Program-made: the position numbers and the translations under genes
In this document: positions 24,984-35,292 of the stretch, in pieces
How positions within the stretch are numbered: position 1 is the stretch's first letter
How the letters are laid out: each line of letters begins with the position of its first letter
NCBI GenBank assembly: GCA_018266075.1
Contig: JAFEBB010000007.1
Location: 117,569 to 181,568, forward strand
From: Deltaproteobacteria bacterium
GTDB lineage: Bacteria > Myxococcota > Myxococcia > Myxococcales > SZAS-1
Reading direction: 5' to 3'
Length of the DNA stretch: 64,000 nt
Notes under the pieces: generated by a model
The model's database searches: none
Told to the model about the DNA's origin: nothing
The model's input: the letters and a program-made list of their open reading frames with translations, nothing else

Positions 24984-25340
24984 ATGATCGCGTGGATGCT
25001 CGCAGCGGCGCTCGGGGCAGCCCCCGCAGCCCGGACGCTGGATCTGGAGATGGAGAACGTGCCGCTTCCGGCCGTGCTCGACGAGCTCGCGCACGCCACC
25101 GGCTGGCGTTGCACGGCGGCGCGCGGATCCAAGCTCACGCTCCATATTCAGGCACGCGACGTGAGCAAGGACGAGCTCCTGCTCGGCGTCCAGCAAGCGC
25201 TCACCGAGAGCGGCTTCGAAGTCGTGCAGCAGGGGGCGTCCTGCATGGTGGTGCAGCAAGCGGGAAAGCCGCACGCGCGCTCGGTGCAGCTCGCGAGGCT
25301 CAACGGGAAGTGGTTGGTGCGCCCCGGTCCCGCGCAGTAG
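24984..25340 (+). CDS. Secreted STN-like (secretin/TonB short N-terminal) domain protein
   Basis: 118 residues, ATG 24984 with GGAGAGG eight bases upstream. MIAWMLAAALGAAPAA is a short signal peptide. Residues 20-95 follow the secretin/TonB N-terminal STN fold: LDLEMENVPLPAVLDELAHA, then LTLHIQARDVSKDELLLGVQ, and FEVVQQGASCMVV. In secretins this domain gates or docks the complex; here it is free-standing, with no secretin next door. Possibly an accessory to a secretion or pilus apparatus elsewhere. Confidence 0.75.
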   Translation: MIAWMLAAALGAAPAARTLDLEMENVPLPAVLDELAHATGWRCTAARGSKLTLHIQARDVSKDELLLGVQQALTESGFEVVQQGASCMVVQQAGKPHARSVQLARLNGKWLVRPGPAQ

Positions 25341-25471
25341 CCGAGCTCGAGGACCGCGTGAAGCTCGCCGACCCAATTGAAACTCTCGAATATGGAATGC
25401 GCGAGTTCGCCATCCACACAACAGCGGCTAGATGCTGAAGTTCGGCGCAGTGGCGCGACGCCTGAATCGCG

Positions 25472-27049
25472 TCAGTAGCTGCCGCTCTTGCTGAACCCGG
25501 GCAGCGCCGACTTGCCGTCGCTCTTGGACGTGTTGCTCTGGACGTGCGTGAAGCCCTTGAGCGACATGCCCGAGTCCTTGCGCTTTCCCAGATGCCGCTG
25601 CTTCTCGGGCGGCGCGCTGGGCGCTTCGGCATGGGCTGCCGGAGTCGGCGTCGGCTCCTTCACGTCCTGCTTGGCTGGCACCGCCACGGCGACACCGGCG
25701 TCCGGAACGACGGCGAGCGAGGCCTCGACCTTCGGAGCCACAGCCACCGGCGCGCTCGGCTCGACCTTCGCGGGCACGGGCGGCGTCGGCGCGGTGACCA
25801 CGGGCGTGGGCGCGGGCGGCAACGCCGAACCTCCGCCGAGCTTGATGCCCGCGATGAGCGCGCCGATCACCAGCACGGCCACCCCCACGATGAGCGGCAT
25901 CTTCGACTTCGCGGGTGGCGCAAGCTGCGGGTTCGGACCGGACTGCGTCTCGGCGCGCGCGCCCGGGTTCTCGGGACGCATCACGGTATCCGAGAGCCCC
26001 GGCGTCGACGGCATCGGTGCCCGCGAGCGCGCCATCAAGTTGCCGGGCGCGGGCGTGAAGGTCACGTCCACACCGGACATGGCCGCGGGCGGCGGCAGCT
26101 TGGGCCCGGTCTGGAAGGCGGGCTTGCTGTTCGGCGCGGGCGTCGGCTGCGGACGCACGGCCGTGTTGCTCGTCCCGCGCGGCGGTGGCGAGCTCGCGTC
26201 CACGCTCGCGCGCAGGGCCATGGCCGCATCGCGTGCGGTCTGCGGGCGGCGGGTGGCGTCCTTGGCGAGCATGGACTCGACGAGATCGCAGAGCGCGGGC
26301 GGCGCGTCGGCGCGGATCTGGCCGAGCGGGCGCGCCTGGTCCATGAGCACCTTGGCGAGCACCTCGTTGTAGCTCTCGCCAGGGAAGGGCGGCTGTCCCG
26401 AGAGCGCCTCGTAGAGGATGGCGCCCACCGAGTAGATGTCCGCGGTGACGCCCACGTCGCGCGCGCCGCGGGCCTGCTCCGGCGACATGTACAGCGGCGT
26501 GCCCATCACCATCCCGGTGCGCGTGAGCGCCACGTCGCCCGAGCCGCGGAACTTGGAGATGCCGAAGTCGAGGATCTTCGTCGCTGCGACCGGCCGCTCC
26601 ACCAGGAAGATGTTGTCGGGCTTCAGGTCGCGGTGGATGACGCCCTTGTCGTGCGCGGCCACCAGCGTGTCCAGCACGCTGCCCACCACCTGGCTGAGCT
26701 CCCACGGGCTCATCGAGCCCTGGCGTGCGAGGTGCTCGCGGAGCGTCTGGCCCTCGAGGCGCTCCATGACGATGAAGGCGCCGCCCTCGGGGAGCATGCC
26801 CATGTCGAGCACCTCCACGATCCCCGGGTGCCCGATCGACGCGGCCGCGCGCGCCTCCTGCTTGAACCGCGCGAGCGAGCCCGGATCGGCGGCGAGCTCG
26901 GGCTTGAGGACCTTGATGGCCACCTGCCGGCCGATGTCGACGTTCTCCGCCAGATACACGGCGCCCATGCCGCCCTGGCCGAGCAGCTGGAGCACGCGGT
27001 ACTTGCCCGCAAGGAGCGAGCCGCTCTGAAACGAAGCCTCTCCCGACAC
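25472..27049 (-). CDS. Membrane-anchored Ser/Thr protein kinase
   Basis: 525 residues if GTG 27049 is used (GGGGGAG nine bases upstream); GTG 27073 would add eight. The kinase domain occupies about 15-275: LGQGGMGAVYL, VAIK (K46), HRDLKPDN (HRD 139-141), DFG (161-163) and the MGTPLYMSPEQ activation-loop end are all intact. A Pro-rich linker precedes one transmembrane helix (about 384-403, MPLIVGVAVLVIGALIAGIK) and a ~120-residue Pro/Ala/Val-rich extracytoplasmic tail ending in a Ser/Lys-rich segment. There is no recognised sensor domain. Divergent from the tandem PEGA proteins, 81 bases away, so co-regulation is plausible. Confidence 0.92.
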   Translation of the reverse strand: MSGEASFQSGSLLAGKYRVLQLLGQGGMGAVYLAENVDIGRQVAIKVLKPELAADPGSLARFKQEARAAASIGHPGIVEVLDMGMLPEGGAFIVMERLEGQTLREHLARQGSMSPWELSQVVGSVLDTLVAAHDKGVIHRDLKPDNIFLVERPVAATKILDFGISKFRGSGDVALTRTGMVMGTPLYMSPEQARGARDVGVTADIYSVGAILYEALSGQPPFPGESYNEVLAKVLMDQARPLGQIRADAPPALCDLVESMLAKDATRRPQTARDAAMALRASVDASSPPPRGTSNTAVRPQPTPAPNSKPAFQTGPKLPPPAAMSGVDVTFTPAPGNLMARSRAPMPSTPGLSDTVMRPENPGARAETQSGPNPQLAPPAKSKMPLIVGVAVLVIGALIAGIKLGGGSALPPAPTPVVTAPTPPVPAKVEPSAPVAVAPKVEASLAVVPDAGVAVAVPAKQDVKEPTPTPAAHAEAPSAPPEKQRHLGKRKDSGMSLKGFTHVQSNTSKSDGKSALPGFSKSGSY

Positions 27050-27130
27050 GGCGACAGTCTCCCCCAGCCCCACCGGAATTGACAGTCAGCGGGCCTGCTC
27101 CGACGCGGCGGATGTGATAGCGATCCACGC

Positions 27131-29296
27131 GTGACGGTGCCACCGGCAAGTCCCCGGTTTGACAGCGTGCGCGCGGGCGTCGTGTTGGCGCTCGCGTCGG
27201 CCGTGTTGACGGCTGCTGCGCCCCCGGGATTCACGCCGTTGGGTAAGCCGCCTCCGGCACCGCCGGGTTTCTTGTCCACCCAGCCGCCGCCGGCGCCGCC
27301 GGGCTTTGCGCAAAGAGGCTCGACCGCGCTCGAGCTCTCGCCGCTGCCGCAGCCTCCCGGTCCTCCGCGCGACGCGCCTGCTGCGCCGCCGGGCTTCGCG
27401 CTCGCCGAGCTCGCCGCGCCACCGCCCGGCTTCGCGCCGACGCTCGCCGTCCCGGTCTCGGCGCTGCAGCTCATCGCCGGGGCGTCGAAGCCGGTTGCTC
27501 CGACCGCGGCGCCACCCGGCTTTTCGCCTGCCGCACCGGCGCCTGCAAACGATCACCCGGCCCAGGCCAAGGCGCCGGTGGTCTTCGCGCCAGACAATGG
27601 GCCGCCGGCGCTGCCCGTCGTGGGCACCGCGAACAACCCCGCGGCCCAGGCGACGCTGGGCCTGGAGCACGAGGGGCGCGTGGATGGCGCCGTACTGATT
27701 TCTGATCTCGGGCTCGCGCTGACCACGAGCCGCGCAATGGCGCACCCGACGGCGCCGCTCTCGGCTGCGCTCCTCGACGGCCGCCGCGTGGGCGCGCGCG
27801 TGCTCGCGGTGGATCCGGGGCGCGATCTCGCGCTCGTGCAGCTCGACGGTCCGGGGCCGTACACGGCGCTCACGCTCGCCAGCGGTGGTCCGGAGCTGGG
27901 CGCGCCCGCGACGGCCGTGGTGCAGCCCGGCGCGCTCTCGTGGACGCAGGTGTTCGCCTCGGTGGAGCAGCGCTACGCCTCGCACAGCGGCAAGACCGAC
28001 GCCCAGCGGCTGCTTCTGCGGGTGGCCACGCCGGTGCTGGGCGAGGGCGGCCCGGTGGTCGATTCAACGGGACACCTGCTCGGCGTGATCGCGTCGCCCG
28101 AGCCGGACCAGAGCCCGGGCGAGGCCGTGGTCATCGGCGTGGACGCCATCCGCGGGTTCCTCGATCGCGCGGGCGTGTACGCGCCGGGCTTCGCGCTCGT
28201 GGTCACCGCCTCGCCGAGCGCCACGGTGACGGTCGACGGACGCCCTGCGGGCGATACCTCGCACGGCCCGCTGCGCGTGGAGAAGCTCACCCTCGGCCGC
28301 CACGAGGTGAAGCTCGCGGCGCAGGGCATGGCCGAGGACGTGGTGAGCGTGGAACTCGTGGGCCACGCGGTGGAGAGCTTGAACCGCGCGCTCGATCCCG
28401 GCGGCACGCTCGGCGTCACTGCCAGCACGCGCGCCGACGTGTGGGTCGACGGCTCGCTTCGCGGCCAGGCGCCGACGCAGCTGGTCTTGCCCGCGGGCCG
28501 CCACGTCGTCGACGTGCGCGCCAACGGCTATCTGCCTGCGACCCGCTGGGTGGAGGTCGCGACCGGCAAGCGCGCCGACGTCGACGTGAGCCTGGAGCGC
28601 ATCGCCGGCGAGCTGACGCTGGACACGGTTCCGCAAGGCGCGACGGTCACCGCCAATGGCGAAGAGATCGGCAAGACGCCGCTCGCGCACGCACGGGTGC
28701 CCGCGGGGAACGTGGAGGTCGGCATCCGCTTCGAGGGAAAGCACGCCTACAAGTTCAACGTCGCGGTGGCGCCGCACGAGACCAAGGACCTCGGCGTATA
28801 TCGGCTCGAGGATCCGTTCGGCTGGCTCGATCCCGTGCTGCCGCACGACGCGGCGGTGGTCATCGACGGCGGCCCGCGGCACGTGGCGCAGCGCTACGAG
28901 CGGCTCACGGTGGGCCCGCACACCATCGACGTCTTCGCGCCGGGCTACTACGCGTGGTCCACGCAGGTGACCGTGGCCGACGCGCAGACCGTGGTGCTCG
29001 ATCCGCCGCTCGCGCTCTACGATCGCCTGCCGCCGCGGCGCGCTGCGGGCTACGGCCTCACTGGCCTCGGCGCGGCGCTGGGGTTGGTGTCGATCGGATT
29101 TGCGACCGACGACTCGACGAAGAACTTCGTGGCGCCCGGGCTGCTCGCGGGCGCCCTGGCGCTCGGCGTCGGCGCGTGGTGCATCATCAGCAGCAGCGGC
29201 CAGGACCAGGCCGGCTGGACCGAGCAGCGCACCTGGACTGGCCCGGCGCCGGCGAGCACCTCCACACCTCCGCCGACGGGAGCGGGCGGCCCATGA
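27131..29296 (+). CDS. PEGA-repeat protein with degenerate HtrA-like domain and PPGF repeats
   Basis: 721 residues, GTG start 27131. After a signal-like helix (RAGVVLALASAVLTAA), residues 30-135 hold six PPGF motifs spaced by Pro/Ala-rich sequence. Residues ~170-345 keep the trypsin/HtrA layout (GAVLISDLGLALTTSR, RDLALVQLD, GEGGPVVDSTGHLLGVI), but the triad is broken: Arg201 sits at the His position, Asp232 is kept, and Glu305 sits at the Ser position. Three PEGA repeats follow (e.g. VVTASPSATVTVDG and LPAGRHVVDVRANGY), then two C-terminal hydrophobic helices (GLTGLGAALGLVSIGFAT; GLLAGALALGVGAWCII). A non-catalytic scaffold or binding protein is likely. The stop overlaps the next ATG (ATGA). 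Confidence 0.85.
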   Translation: MTVPPASPRFDSVRAGVVLALASAVLTAAAPPGFTPLGKPPPAPPGFLSTQPPPAPPGFAQRGSTALELSPLPQPPGPPRDAPAAPPGFALAELAAPPPGFAPTLAVPVSALQLIAGASKPVAPTAAPPGFSPAAPAPANDHPAQAKAPVVFAPDNGPPALPVVGTANNPAAQATLGLEHEGRVDGAVLISDLGLALTTSRAMAHPTAPLSAALLDGRRVGARVLAVDPGRDLALVQLDGPGPYTALTLASGGPELGAPATAVVQPGALSWTQVFASVEQRYASHSGKTDAQRLLLRVATPVLGEGGPVVDSTGHLLGVIASPEPDQSPGEAVVIGVDAIRGFLDRAGVYAPGFALVVTASPSATVTVDGRPAGDTSHGPLRVEKLTLGRHEVKLAAQGMAEDVVSVELVGHAVESLNRALDPGGTLGVTASTRADVWVDGSLRGQAPTQLVLPAGRHVVDVRANGYLPATRWVEVATGKRADVDVSLERIAGELTLDTVPQGATVTANGEEIGKTPLAHARVPAGNVEVGIRFEGKHAYKFNVAVAPHETKDLGVYRLEDPFGWLDPVLPHDAAVVIDGGPRHVAQRYERLTVGPHTIDVFAPGYYAWSTQVTVADAQTVVLDPPLALYDRLPPRRAAGYGLTGLGAALGLVSIGFATDDSTKNFVAPGLLAGALALGVGAWCIISSSGQDQAGWTEQRTWTGPAPASTSTPPPTGAGGP

Positions 29297-31074
29297 CCGC
29301 GCTGCTCTTGGCAAGCCTGCTCGCGGCCGCGCCCACCTACGCGCCCGCGAACGTCGACGCCGCCGGCACGCCGGACGTGCTCCACCGCATCCACGCTGCC
29401 GCGAGCCGCGCGCTGGTGCAGGTGGGCGACGACCCGAACTGGGCCGGCGTGGTGATCTCCGAGAGCGGCATCATCGCCACCAGCTCGCACGGCCTCGAGG
29501 GAAAGGTCTCCGCGAGCGTGACCTTCACCAACGGCTATCGCGCGAGCGCGCAGGTCGTCTGGGTGGACCAGGAGCTCGGCGTGGCGCTCCTCGAGGCGTC
29601 CGGCCTGCCTGCGATGGCGTACCTGCAAGTGAGCCCGCTGCCGGTGCAGGCCACGCAGGCCGCGTACGCCGTGTACTTGCCCAAGCCGCTCGCGCCCGCA
29701 GTGACCTTCGCGCGCGTGACCTCCACCAACGTCTCGCGCGCGGGACGCATCGACGACCGCTTCTTCACGGCGCGCTTCGGCATGATCCCGCGCGCGCGCG
29801 GCGGGCCGGTGGTCTCCTACGCCGGACAGCTTCTGGGCCTGGTGCTCACCAGCGACGCGGGTGGAACCGGCTTCGCGCTCAGCTCGCGCGCGCTGCTGGA
29901 GCTGGTCGGCGCGCACAACAACGCGCTGCCCACGAGCTCGCTCACCGTGACCAGCGATCCCTCAGGTGCGCAGGTGCTGCTCGACGGCGCGCCGGTTGGG
30001 AAGACGCCGGCCAGTCTTCAAACCGTCGCTGCGGGAGAGCACGCGCTGACGCTCAAGTCGCCCGGGCTGCCGGACGTGCTCAAGCGCGTGGTGTCGCTCG
30101 GGCCGTCGCACCAGGACGTCGCGGCGACGCTCTTCGCGGGCGCCGCGGTGCACCTCGACGCGCCCGCAGGCGCGCGGGTGTACGTGGACGGCATCTGGCG
30201 CGCGGTGGGCGCGAGCACGCTCTTCCTCTCGGGCGGGCGGCACCAGGTGCAGGCCACGTTGCCCGGCCGGCGGGCGTTCGCGCGGCAGATCGAGGTCGTC
30301 GAGGACCGGCCGCTGACGTTGGTCGCGGAGATGCCGGAGCTGCACGCGACGCTGAGCGTGGACTCGGTGCCGCCCGGCGCGGAGGTGATGCTCGACGACA
30401 ACCGCGTGGGCGCCACGCCGCTGAATCAGGTTCGCGTCACGCCGGGCACGTACGAGGTCACGCTCGCGCACCCCGGCTTCCACACCCTCAAGCGCGCCGT
30501 GACCATCCCCGACGGGCAAGAGGTGAACCTCGGCAAGCTCACGCTGGAGGCGCCGCACGCCATCGTGATCGCGCATGTGCCCACGCAGACGACCGTCTCC
30601 ATCGACGGCGGGCCGCGGCACGTGGTGAAGGCGCAGGAGGACGTGCCGCCAGGAACGCACCAGCTCGTGTTCTATGCGCCGTACCAGTATGCGGAGCCGG
30701 TGAACCTCCACGCCGAAGATGGGCAGACGGTGCCGATCACGCCGCTGTTCGTGGCTGCGGGAAATCCGCACACGGCTGAGGTGACGCACACCGTGTCGAA
30801 CATCGTCGAGGGCGGCGCGGGCGTGCTCACGCTGGTGTCGACGCTGTTCTTCCTCGCGGCCGAGGACAATCGCTCCAACAACGAAGGCCAGCTCACGGCG
30901 AGCGGACACAGCAACGTGCAGACCGGGCTCATCACCGGCGGCATCGGCCTCGGGCTCTATGCGGCCTCGGTGTTCATCGACTCGCTGCAGCCCACGCCGG
31001 ACATGGGCTTCGACCACACGGCCTCGGGCGCGCGCGTGCCGGCGCCGACGGCGACGACGGTCGAGAGGAAGTAG
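29293..31074 (+). CDS. PEGA-repeat protein with degenerate HtrA-like domain (paralogue)
   Basis: 593 residues, coupled to the preceding gene by ATGA. MTALLLASLLAAAPTYA is a signal peptide. It has the same architecture as its neighbour without the PPGF region: degenerate trypsin-like domain (~25-205), PEGA repeats (SLTVTSDPSGAQVLLDG; GARVYVDGIWRAVG; LSVDSVPPGAEVMLDD), and two C-terminal hydrophobic helices. In the triad His66 is kept (ATSSHGLEG), the Asp position is Gly96, and the Ser position is Arg169 (PRARGGPVV), so proteolysis is not expected. Tandem duplication followed by divergence is the simplest origin. Confidence 0.85.
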   Translation: MTALLLASLLAAAPTYAPANVDAAGTPDVLHRIHAAASRALVQVGDDPNWAGVVISESGIIATSSHGLEGKVSASVTFTNGYRASAQVVWVDQELGVALLEASGLPAMAYLQVSPLPVQATQAAYAVYLPKPLAPAVTFARVTSTNVSRAGRIDDRFFTARFGMIPRARGGPVVSYAGQLLGLVLTSDAGGTGFALSSRALLELVGAHNNALPTSSLTVTSDPSGAQVLLDGAPVGKTPASLQTVAAGEHALTLKSPGLPDVLKRVVSLGPSHQDVAATLFAGAAVHLDAPAGARVYVDGIWRAVGASTLFLSGGRHQVQATLPGRRAFARQIEVVEDRPLTLVAEMPELHATLSVDSVPPGAEVMLDDNRVGATPLNQVRVTPGTYEVTLAHPGFHTLKRAVTIPDGQEVNLGKLTLEAPHAIVIAHVPTQTTVSIDGGPRHVVKAQEDVPPGTHQLVFYAPYQYAEPVNLHAEDGQTVPITPLFVAAGNPHTAEVTHTVSNIVEGGAGVLTLVSTLFFLAAEDNRSNNEGQLTASGHSNVQTGLITGGIGLGLYAASVFIDSLQPTPDMGFDHTASGARVPAPTATTVERK

Positions 31075-31160
31075 CTCAGCAGCTCCGTTCGTCGTTCCCT
31101 GAAACGACCGAAGCGCCGCGCCACCACGGCGCGACGCCTCAGAGCACACCAGGTCGTTGT

Positions 31161-32495
<1,335 letters not shown>

Positions 32496-32888
32496 TTTGG
32501 TTCACCTCGGCAAGGGCCGGAAGGTCCCCTAGCAATCGCAGGGCCATCGCGCGGACGACGAGATGCCTCGGGTTTGCCTGCGGCGTAAGGATTTCCGCGG
32601 GGGCCAAAGCCCCCAACGTGTGGGGCGCGGTCTGCGCTGGTGCATGCGTGTCGCATTGAATCGCGAGATCCATTTACGTCGTATTCATGAGGACATTATT
32701 TAGTTCGGGAACGACAATGAGCTTTCAAGGCGGCGCCGAGTGGGCTCGTCAGATGAAGACGCAAAGCTGTCCGCGCTGCGGCCGGACATTTCGCCAGAGC
32801 CAGCGGAGCACCGCTCGCTGAGAGACTGGAAGAGCAGGGCATGCGGTATCCGCTAGGCTGCGGTCCCCGCTCCCAAGGAACGACCTTC
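32496..32888. other. Divergent intergenic region
   Basis: 393 bases between the TSP3 gene and the convergent-facing phospholipase-like gene. AT content rises around 32660-32710 (catttacgtcgtattcatga, attatttag), consistent with promoters for one or both neighbours. It also contains a possible 34-codon ORF, listed separately. No repeat or RNA gene is recognised. Confidence 0.5.
32717..32821 (+). CDS. Possible 34-aa zinc-knuckle microprotein
   Basis: ATG 32717 to TGA 32819-32821 encodes 34 residues starting MSFQGGAEWARQMKTQSCPR, with a CPRCGRTF half zinc ribbon and no acidic residue after Glu8. The upstream site is weak (CGGGAACGACA). Only one CxxC is present, so zinc binding would need a dimer. 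It could be a truncated remnant of a larger protein. Kept because C-x-x-C-G-R-x-F is a specific pattern and the AT-rich stretch lies directly upstream. Confidence 0.25.
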   Translation: MSFQGGAEWARQMKTQSCPRCGRTFRQSQRSTAR

Positions 32889-34412
32889 ATGCTCTCCCAC
32901 CGCGTGCGCCTGGCCGTCCCCGTGTCCCTGGCGCTGCTGCTCGTGCCTCGACCGGCCGCTGCGTTCTTCGAAGACCTCTGCGTCTCCAAGGCGGGGAAGT
33001 TCGAGACCTGCATCGAGCCGTTCTCGGCATGCAAGGTGAAGCCGTCGGTGGGCTCGGCATGTCCGGTGGAGCTGCAGCAAGCCACGGCGCTCGCGGCGCG
33101 GCCGCGGCCCGGCCGCAGCATGATCCACGCGGACGCGACGTACTTCCTCGCGCAAGCCCTCGGCTATCGCGCCGACGTGGCCTACTGGATCGCCGCGTAC
33201 GACGAGGTCACGGACCTCACGCGCTACGCGCCGATTGATCAGTGCGGCGTTCAAGCGAGCGAGAAGAACTCCGGTCGTCGCTTCATCACGGCCACGTTCA
33301 ACGGCTTTCAACGCACCAACACGAAGACCGATGGACCGCTGTACCACTACACGCTCGCGTTCTCGCCAAACGGAGACGGCACCGATGTCCACGGCGCGAG
33401 CGGCGTGCAGGCGGTCTATCCGCTGCGCTTTCCCGCCCCGGGCTATCCCGCCATCGACGACATCTACCAGGGCACGCTCTACAACCTGCGCCAGTGGGCC
33501 ATGCAGCCGACGAACGCGCCTGGGTTGCTCTGCGCCGCGGGTTTCACGGAGCCGAACGGACCGTCGCACTTCAGCGGCGCGCGTTGCCTCGCCGGCGCAC
33601 CCATTCGCGGGACGGTGCCGGTGCTGAGCTCGTTCAACTTCGGTCCGAAGATCGAGGCGCAGACGGGACCCAAGCTCCTCGACAACGCGAACGGACCGGT
33701 CACCGTCGACCAGCTCGAGGCGTGGCTCCGGGATCCCAAGCGCACCCAGGGCGTGCTCTGGAAGGACGCTGCCGCGCCGCCGGTTCCGGTGCAGCTCGCG
33801 CGAATCGGGCTCTATCTGCACACGCTGCAGGACACCGCTTCGCACGCGACCTACTGCGGCGATGACGCGCCATCACCCCCAGGTGGCGACGACTCGGGCA
33901 CGTACATGGCGCTCGAGAAGGACGGCGTGCGGCTGGTCTTTGGTCGCGGCTGCGCGACCTCGCCGCATGTCGCGGGACACGTCGAAGAGACGGGGACGGG
34001 CGACGCACCGCTGCCGCTGCGCGACTACACCGCGCTTGATGCGACGCTCGATGAGCTCATCGTCTTTGGCAACGCCGTCGCGAAGCCCAATGGCTGGCTC
34101 GCAACTCCTGACTTGCTTCCGCCGGATGTCGCCGGCGGGAAGAGCGCGCGCGGTCAGTCTGCGGCGGAGCTGGAGACGCTGCTCGTGGGTGCGCTCGTGT
34201 CCGGACGGCCGGGGACGCGCGGCGAGAGGTACCGCTCGGGTGTCGTGACTGCCCCGCTGCAGGTGATCGATCCGGTCGAAAGGCTGCACAAGATGAACGC
34301 CGCCATCGGCGACTACTCGAAGCAGTTGGGTGTTCCGCTCGAGCCGATGCCGGGGAACTCGACGAACGCGAATGACAAGAGCGCGTGCTTCCAGGTGAAC
34401 AAAGAGAAGTAG
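32889..34412 (+). CDS. Secreted protein resembling Zn-dependent phospholipase C/P1-nuclease fold (DUF6765-like)
   Basis: 507 residues from ATG 32889. MLSHRVRLAVPVSLALLLVP then RPAAA/FF gives a signal peptide. An all-alpha region with HADATYFLAQALGYRADVAY and YDEVTDLTRYAP resembles the start of DUF6765-type proteins, and GLYLHTLQDTASHATYCGDD gives the H-x3-D-x2-SH metal-site pattern of the phospholipase C/P1 nuclease fold. About six cysteines suggest disulfides outside the cytoplasm. The substrate is unknown. The 42-bp repeat region follows directly after the stop. Confidence 0.65.
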   Translation: MLSHRVRLAVPVSLALLLVPRPAAAFFEDLCVSKAGKFETCIEPFSACKVKPSVGSACPVELQQATALAARPRPGRSMIHADATYFLAQALGYRADVAYWIAAYDEVTDLTRYAPIDQCGVQASEKNSGRRFITATFNGFQRTNTKTDGPLYHYTLAFSPNGDGTDVHGASGVQAVYPLRFPAPGYPAIDDIYQGTLYNLRQWAMQPTNAPGLLCAAGFTEPNGPSHFSGARCLAGAPIRGTVPVLSSFNFGPKIEAQTGPKLLDNANGPVTVDQLEAWLRDPKRTQGVLWKDAAAPPVPVQLARIGLYLHTLQDTASHATYCGDDAPSPPGGDDSGTYMALEKDGVRLVFGRGCATSPHVAGHVEETGTGDAPLPLRDYTALDATLDELIVFGNAVAKPNGWLATPDLLPPDVAGGKSARGQSAAELETLLVGALVSGRPGTRGERYRSGVVTAPLQVIDPVERLHKMNAAIGDYSKQLGVPLEPMPGNSTNANDKSACFQVNKEK

Positions 34413-34426
34413 CGGGCGAAGCCTGA

Positions 34427-34668
34427 AATACCCGTGTGGGTATTCGAAAGCTCCGAAATGACCTCTTGAATACCCGCGCGGGTATTCGAGAGGTGTCGGA
34501 AGAGGTTCCAGACCTCCGCGGACATCTTTCAGAGATGTCGGGAGAGGTTCCAGACCTCCGTGGACAGCTTTCAGAGATGTCGGGAGAGGTTCCAAACCTC
34601 CGCGGACATCCTTCGAAGATGCAATCAGACCTCTCGAAGGTCCTGGGACATCTTCAAGAGGTCAGAAG
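34427..34668. repeat. 42-bp periodic repeat with nested hairpins
   Basis: Roughly six units with a strict 42-base period. The first two units share AATACCCGYGYGGGTATTCGA (34427, 34469); the next units share AGAGGTTCCAGACCTCCGCG plus GACATCTTTCAGAGATGTCG (34501-34542, 34543-34584, 34585-34626, and a degenerate one at 34627-34668). Because 42 is a multiple of three, both strands stay open: plus frame from GTG 34436 reads 14-residue repeats of the type EVPDLRGHLSEMSG (90 codons to 34708), minus frame reads GGLEPLPTSLKDVR. The plus frame has heptad-like Leu spacing but no Shine-Dalgarno, so coding is doubtful. Confidence 0.8.
34468..34487. repeat. Perfect 20-bp palindrome
   Basis: GAATACCCGCGCGGGTATTC is a perfect palindrome. 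A sister copy at 34427-34444 has arms AATACCC/GGGTATT and a GTGT centre. They sit just after the phospholipase-like gene and could form strong hairpins in its 3' RNA or bind a dimeric protein. No T-tract follows, so it is not a canonical terminator. Confidence 0.7.
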
Positions 34669-34685
34669 AGATGATGGAACGGTGA

Positions 34686-35222
34686 CTACGACCAATCCCA
34701 GCGAATGATCGCCCACTCGTCGGTCGCATCGCGGTATCGGTCGATCACCTTGAAGCCCACGCGCTCGTGCGCGCGCATCGAGCGCGTGTTGCGCGTCGCG
34801 ACCTCGGTGATCACCGAGTCGTCGTGCCCGCGGAACCTGTCTCGGTGGCCCTGGTAGAGCAGGTCGAACACGCCGCGACCCCGCCACGACTCGGCGACGC
34901 AGATTTGCCCCATCACGTAGAAGCGCTCGCGCATGAGCCCCAAGGCCTCGAAGCGCTCGAACATCGGTTCGAGGATGGGCAGGAACGCGCGACACGCCAC
35001 CGGCATGACCAGCGCGTAGCCCACGAGCGCGGCCCCGTCGACCGCGACGATGCTGGGTTCGAGCGCATGCATCTTCTCGAGAGCTTCGAGCGTGTGCTCG
35101 ACCGTCACGAATCCCTCGCTGGAGACCTGCTCGGACGTGAGGCTTCGAGCGAGGTTCTGCCGCTGGAGCGCGAGGATCTGCTCCAGGTCATGATCGCTGG
35201 AGACGGGGCGCACTTCGAGCAT
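34686..35222 (-). CDS. GNAT-family N-acetyltransferase
   Basis: 178 residues from ATG 35222. The acetyl-CoA-binding motif A is QICVAESWRGRGVFDLLYQG (RGRGVF in place of Q/RxxGxG/A), followed by motif B NTRSMRAHERVGFKVID. Length and order are those of a single-domain GNAT. The acceptor substrate cannot be inferred. It is convergent with the repeat region and divergent from the Ser/Thr-rich lipoprotein. Confidence 0.87.
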   Translation of the reverse strand: MLEVRPVSSDHDLEQILALQRQNLARSLTSEQVSSEGFVTVEHTLEALEKMHALEPSIVAVDGAALVGYALVMPVACRAFLPILEPMFERFEALGLMRERFYVMGQICVAESWRGRGVFDLLYQGHRDRFRGHDDSVITEVATRNTRSMRAHERVGFKVIDRYRDATDEWAIIRWDWS

Positions 35223-35292
35223 GGTGATCAACCTTGGCGGGCTCGACGTTGAACGGGCTTTGTCCTGACTCTTTATCGACTACGCTGACGCG

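Noticed and set aside
27940..31074. 1044-aa extended version of the second PEGA protein
   Set aside because: The extension is a shadow of the first PEGA gene; ATG 29293 with ATGA overlap and a signal peptide is the natural start.
34427..34668. CRISPR array in the 42-bp repeat
   Set aside because: Units are contiguous with no spacers, and they diverge gradually.
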